Assembly: GCA_907163375.1 (NCBI GenBank)
Contig: CAJQUW010008600.1
Coordinates: 61,905 to 125,904, forward strand
Length of the DNA: 64,000 nt
Direction: 5' to 3'
DNA from: Prostheceraeus crozeri
Taxonomy: Eukaryota; Platyhelminthes; Polycladida; Euryleptidae
The notes beneath the pieces are model-generated. The model saw only the letters and a program-made list of their open reading frames with translations, was not told where the DNA came from and ran no database searches. Of this stretch, positions 59,601-64,000 are shown one piece after another; the first letter of the stretch is position 1; each line of letters starts with the position of its first letter. Both the position numbers and the translations under genes were made by a program.

Positions 59601-59978
59601 CTATCTGTATGGTGAGTTTCAAGTCAATCGGCGAGAAAAAATTTTCAACATTTTTCGAAAAAACGACAGAGTTAGAATTTGGGACGTTTTGGTCAGTAGC
59701 GCCAAAACGAAGCATCGGATGGGAAAACGGAGGCCAGATTCGGATTCAGCGTGAAATTCTGCATCGGTATGGTGAGTTTGAAGTCAATCGGAGAGAAAAA
59801 ATTTTCAACATTTTTCGAAAAAACGACAGAGTTAGAATTTGGGACGTTTTGGTGTGTAGAGCCCAAACAAAGCATCGGATGAGAAAACGAGGCCAGATTC
59901 GGATTCAGCGTGAAATTCTGCATCGGTATGGTGAGTTTCAAGTCAATCGGAGAGAAAAAATTTTCGCTGACGTCCCTA

Positions 59979-62900
59979 TAAAATTCTTCCCAAAAACTAC
60001 ATGCCAACGTCACCTATTATTTCCCCCCATCCCAAAATTATACAAAGGTATAATTTACCAAACCGGCCCAACCGTCCCTCAACACCATCCCCACCTCCCC
60101 TACAGAAATTAATACATCCCCCATCCCACCCCCATCCCACAGAAGCTCCCAACACCATACCACACCCCAAACCCCACCTCACAATAACCCTCCTCACCCA
60201 TATATAAATAATAAAACAGTTAACACCCCCACCCCCCAACCTCCGCCACCCACCTTTATACCTCCCCCCCACACCCCATCCCTACAGCCACCTCCCCATC
60301 CACCAACCTATACCCCGACTACCGCCGAAATCACCCACCACCAATAACCCGCCCTCCCCCCTCCCCAAATAACCCCCCCCATAACCACAAGTCCTCTCCA
60401 CAACCCCCAACCCAGCACACCGCCTCCACCTCCCCATACTTCCCCCATACACCCCCACCTACTCCCCCAACGTCCCCCCTACCTCCCCCGTCCCCCCACT
60501 CCCAATCCCATTTCCCATTAAAGATCTACCTCATACCCCCCCTCCTCCCTGCTTAACCCCAACCCCCCTCCACCCCCACCCAATCCCCCCATTTTCACTT
60601 CCCTCCAATCGTCCACACCTCCCAAAAGACACACCAATACCACCCCAACACAAGACCCCCGCATTACGTCCCAATAAACCCCATTAATATCCCCCTCACC
60701 AAACACCCCCAACCCCTTTAAAACACTCCCTCCCCCCCCTGAAACCGGAATCCCTACCCTCCCCCAAATGTCCCACCACCTCCCTGCACTGCTTTCCCTA
60801 CCAAACACCCCCCACCCCCGTCTCCCCCCCCAACTCCCAAAATCATAACCTCTATATACACTCCCTAACCCACCCCCATATTATTAAAATTCCTAACCCC
60901 CCTCCTACACTCCCCCCCCAACATCCCAGTCTCCCTGCACCAGTAAGACCCCCTCTCCCCCCCCCCCCATCCAAGTCCCAACCAACCCCTTACCCCCCCC
61001 CACCCCATTTCAACAGAAAACCACCCCCAACCCAACCATACCCAACCCCAAACTCCCAATCCCCAAACACCTTAACTCCCCCCCCCCTGCATCCCATTCA
61101 AAACCCTCCCCCCCCCTCCCCCACCTCCCCCCATAACACACTCCCTGTCTCCCTAACTCCCACCACCCACCCCCACCGCACCCTACATCCAAAACCCTAC
61201 ATTAACATACCTCCCCCACCCCCCAAGTTACCCCCCCCCTCAAACAACTCCCCACAAAACCCTCCCCTCCCCACACCCCAGTAACCCGCCCCCCATCCCC
61301 CCTTATAATACCAAGCTCCCCCCCAACACTACATTCCCATTATAACCCCTACACCACCAACTCCCGTCACCCCTATCCCAAACCGCCCCTTCATTTCACC
61401 TCCCCCTCCCCCACCCAATCCCCCCCCACATTCCCCTCTACCCCACGTCCCTAATCCCCACACCCACCCGCCCCTCCCCTACCCAATCAACAAAAACACC
61501 CCCACCCCCCCCCCTCCCTCAAACCCTACCTCAACCCCACCACCAACCCCCTCCCAACCCCCCACCCACAAGTCAAGACCCCCGACGACCACCCAACCAC
61601 CTCTTATCCATATAAAAATCCCCCAAGCAACCCCCAGTGTGGTTGCGCCCCACTATCCCCCTCCCCCACCCCAACCCCCCCTTCCCCCTATAATATTACT
61701 ACCCTACCCCCCCCAACCAACACCCCCCCCCCCCCCCACCTCCACCATACACCCCCCCCCCACCCTAACTTAACCCCTCTCCCATCCCAAACCCAATCCC
61801 ACACCCTCTTAGAAATACACACCATGACCCCAACGTCCCAGTAAAATCCATAACCCCCCCACCCTCCCGTCCTCCCCACCACCTGTCCCCCCTACCCATC
61901 CTCCCCCCCCAACCTATTCCCTGCCACCCCCCACACCGCCGACCCATCTAACCACCATAAAAACACCACCTCCCACTCACCCAAATAACCCCACCCAAAC
62001 CCATTACCCACCTCCCCCCCACCACCATCGCACACCAATACCTAACCCACTCCCATTCCTTTCCCCATCCGTTCCCCCCGACCTTTACGCATTCCCTCCC
62101 CTTCCCCACATCTACCCCCCTAACCCACTTTTAAAAATCACATTCATTGCCACTCTCCCTATACCCCACATTCACCCCCTATACCCACCCCCCCCTTCCC
62201 CCCATTACCCCCCACCCCCTCCCATCCAAACTCCTCCTCCCACACAACCCCAACACTTCACACCCCACCCTACCCTTTCCTATTATAGCCCAACACCCAA
62301 TACCCACTACAAATACAAATCCCCCCCCCCCCTTTTCTTCACCCCAACACCCAAACAATCCCATCTCTCCTATTATCTCCACGATTAGTCCCCCCCTCAC
62401 CCCCCATCCCGCCCCGATACCTCCCCCACACATCCCTTATCTCCCCAAATCCGCCATCCCCTTTTCCCCCCCCTCACACCTCCCTAATGTTCACATAACC
62501 TCCCCACCCCCCCCCCCCCTCCCTCCACTCCCCCCCCTCCCCCAAACTTCCCACCCCCCTCCTCCCGTCCCCCGCTCCCCACCCCCCACAAAACATCCCC
62601 CAACTCCGATCCAGTCCCAAAGAACCCTACCCTCCCCCTCCCCCTCCCCCCTGACCCCCCCAACCACATCCCTACCCCTGCCACCTATACAAACCCCCCT
62701 CCCATTAACATCCCACCCACTCCCAAACCACCACACCAAGTCTTACACCTCCGTCCCACCCCATACCCAACCCAACCCCCCCCAACTCCCCAACCCCCAA
62801 CCCCCACACTTAACCCCACCCTTCCAATCACCCCTACCTCCCATCGCCATTCCCCCTCCCTCTCTATCCCTCACAAACCCCACCCCCACCCCCCTTAATA

Positions 62901-64000
62901 ACATACATCCTTGCCCCTACCCTCGTCCAACCCACATACACAATCTTCCCTCTCCCACCATCCCCACCCCCTCCCATATTCCTTCTCTCCCAAATACCGT
63001 CCTCAACCCATCACACCTATCCCTACACTCCCGTCCCCCCCGCCCACCATAACCCAACCCTTAATAAAATAACAGCAGAACTTAATTCTCCCGCCCCCCC
63101 AACTCCCTATACCTACATCCCCCATCCCCCCCTACCAAACAGTCCCCAAATACCTCCCCCCCTCCCGAACCCGACCCAACCCAACACCCCAATACCGCAT
63201 CCCTCAGTCCCCTACCCCACCACACGACGTCCCCTCTCCCCCCCACCAAAACCTCCCTTCGTATACCATTACTCCCCATCTTCTCCCACCCCCTTCCCCA
63301 CCCAACTTCCCCCCTATCCCCAGACACCCCAACACAAATACCAACCCTCCACACCCCTAAAAAGGCTCCAACAAACTACCCTCCACCACATCCCCCCACT
63401 CCCACCTAAAACCCCCTCCGCATCACCCACACACCCTATCGCCCCACCCCCCCCTCCAACACCTATACTAATCACCACCCCCCATCCCGAACCCCCCCCA
63501 CTATCACGTCCCTCCCTCAAAAAACTAACTCCCCTCATCCCACCCCAACACCCACACCCCCCATTCACCACACCACCTTATCACCCAACCCCTCCCTCCC
63601 TCCCCACCACTCCCCAAACTCATAAATCCCCTCCCACTAAAAATCGCCCCCTAACGACCCCAAAACCCCACCCCATCAACCCCTCCCACTCCCACCCCCA
63701 CTCTACACACCCCCTACTCTCCCCCATCTCCCCATTTTCAACACCAAACCTACACCCCCCCTATCCCTCCTCCCACACTACCCATACACACCACTTCCCC
63801 CCCCACATAAGCCCCATAACTTCTCCCAATAACCTCCCTCCCCCCCCCCCCCCTACCCCATTTGCTCTGCCCGCAACACCCAAACCCTCCCCCACAAAGA
63901 CCCACCCCTCCCACCCCACTCCCCCACCCCCCCTGAAAACCCCTACCTCCCCCTACTATACACTCCCCAAAAGTCATCCACCCCACCAACAACACCCCCT
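59979..64000. other. C-rich, nearly G-free low-complexity tract, suspected artefact
   Basis: From the end of the satellite the sequence drifts over about 100 bp into DNA that is 50-70% C with almost no G (0-2 per 60 bases in lines I counted), the rest A and T. It has no repeat period and no telomere array. Frames found here are compositional: proline/threonine/histidine-rich on the plus strand, glycine/tryptophan-rich on the minus strand. I would not annotate any as genes. If real, the minus strand would be a dense G-quadruplex former. Confidence 0.8.

Larger units (their letters stand above)
30606..59978 (+). repeat. 29-kb satellite array, 489-bp unit, about 56 units
   Basis: Marker word GTGAAATTCTGCATCGG recurs about 56 times, mostly 487-489 bp apart (e.g. 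40202, 40691, 41180, 41669, 42158). Each unit has three blocks. Block alpha (160 bp) contains GGGCTGTAGCTTCAAAACG. Block beta is a diverged relative of alpha, containing CGGAGGCCAGATTCGG. Block gamma, about 170 bp and unrelated, begins at the C-run TCCCCCCTCTGGACAG and ends near ATTTTGGGACATTGG. Thirteen units carry a second alpha (646-649 bp), two carry a partial one (575-576 bp). Copies differ at only a few positions, so the array is young or strongly homogenised. Units at both edges are more divergent. Many 60-217-residue frames are open on both strands, but none is a plausible gene. Confidence 0.97.

Noticed and set aside
30606-59978. CRISPR-like repeat array
   Set aside because: Units are contiguous 489-bp satellite copies without unique spacers; the context is eukaryotic.
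30556-60112. Dozens of overlapping 60-217-residue frames in the satellite as a multigene family
   Set aside because: They recur with the satellite period on both strands and in several phases, many begin only at non-ATG starts, and none shows a domain. They follow from repetition of one low-stop sequence.
60000-64000. Proline-rich plus-strand and glycine/tryptophan-rich minus-strand frames, e.g. 62147-63052 (301 residues)
   Set aside because: Pure base-composition effects of C-rich, G-free sequence; no domain, no start context, and the sequence itself may be artefactual.
59979-64000. Telomere at the right end of the window
   Set aside because: No regular TTAGGG/CCCTAA array, and a right-hand telomere should be G-rich on the plus strand whereas this is C-rich.

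Overview
The window looks like animal (metazoan), AT-rich genomic DNA, probably from a marine invertebrate or basal chordate. The reasons are several Penelope-like retroelement (PLE) pieces with GIY-YIG nuclease domains, hAT-like and Tc1/mariner-like DNA transposon relics, a THAP-domain remnant, a secreted leucine-rich-repeat gene with a GPI-type tail, a splice-acceptor-like site, and no operons or bacterial signals. The species cannot be named from this sequence. Only one host gene looks intact.

Layout. 1-5.2 kb: a hAT-like non-autonomous element (513-1605), a short transposon end (about 3.93-4.01 kb) and a decayed reverse transcriptase (4.44-5.2 kb). 5.26-12.43 kb: a nest of PLEs. There are two truncated copies of one family (5.57-7.44 kb), the first of them bounded by an inverted piece of the N-terminal region. 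A hammerhead-like motif follows them at 7.6 kb, then the N-terminal region again in direct orientation. A nearly full-length copy of another PLE family (7.96-12.43 kb) has pseudo-LTRs in the inverted-plus-direct arrangement typical of PLEs. 12.49-13.38 kb: a compact 895-bp unit with about 133-bp terminal inverted repeats (TIRs) enclosing a single stand-alone GIY-YIG nuclease gene and no reverse transcriptase. I consider this the most novel item.

16.09-18.21 kb: a mariner-like element with long degenerate TIRs and a decayed transposase. 18.4-20 kb: a near-perfect hairpin and a perfect 80-bp zero-spacer palindrome. 21.1-21.4 kb: a CRE/CCAAT promoter-like patch in front of a broken THAP domain. 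22.7 kb: a second hammerhead-like motif. 22.96-23.57 kb: a 608-bp mariner MITE keeping part of its helix-turn-helix. 24.19-25.13 kb: the intact LRR gene, built like a variable-lymphocyte-receptor (VLR)-type protein. 27.2-28.8 kb: two members of one foldback MITE family and a split AT-rich minisatellite.

30.6-59.98 kb: about 29 kb of a young satellite with roughly 56 units. The unit is 489 bp, made of two related 160-bp-class blocks plus one unrelated block, and 13 units carry an extra 160-bp block. 59.98-64 kb: an almost G-free, C-rich stretch with no periodicity, which I suspect is a sequencing or assembly artefact.

The genes do not form a pathway. The window is mainly a record of mobile-element nesting and satellite growth beside one cell-surface recognition gene.
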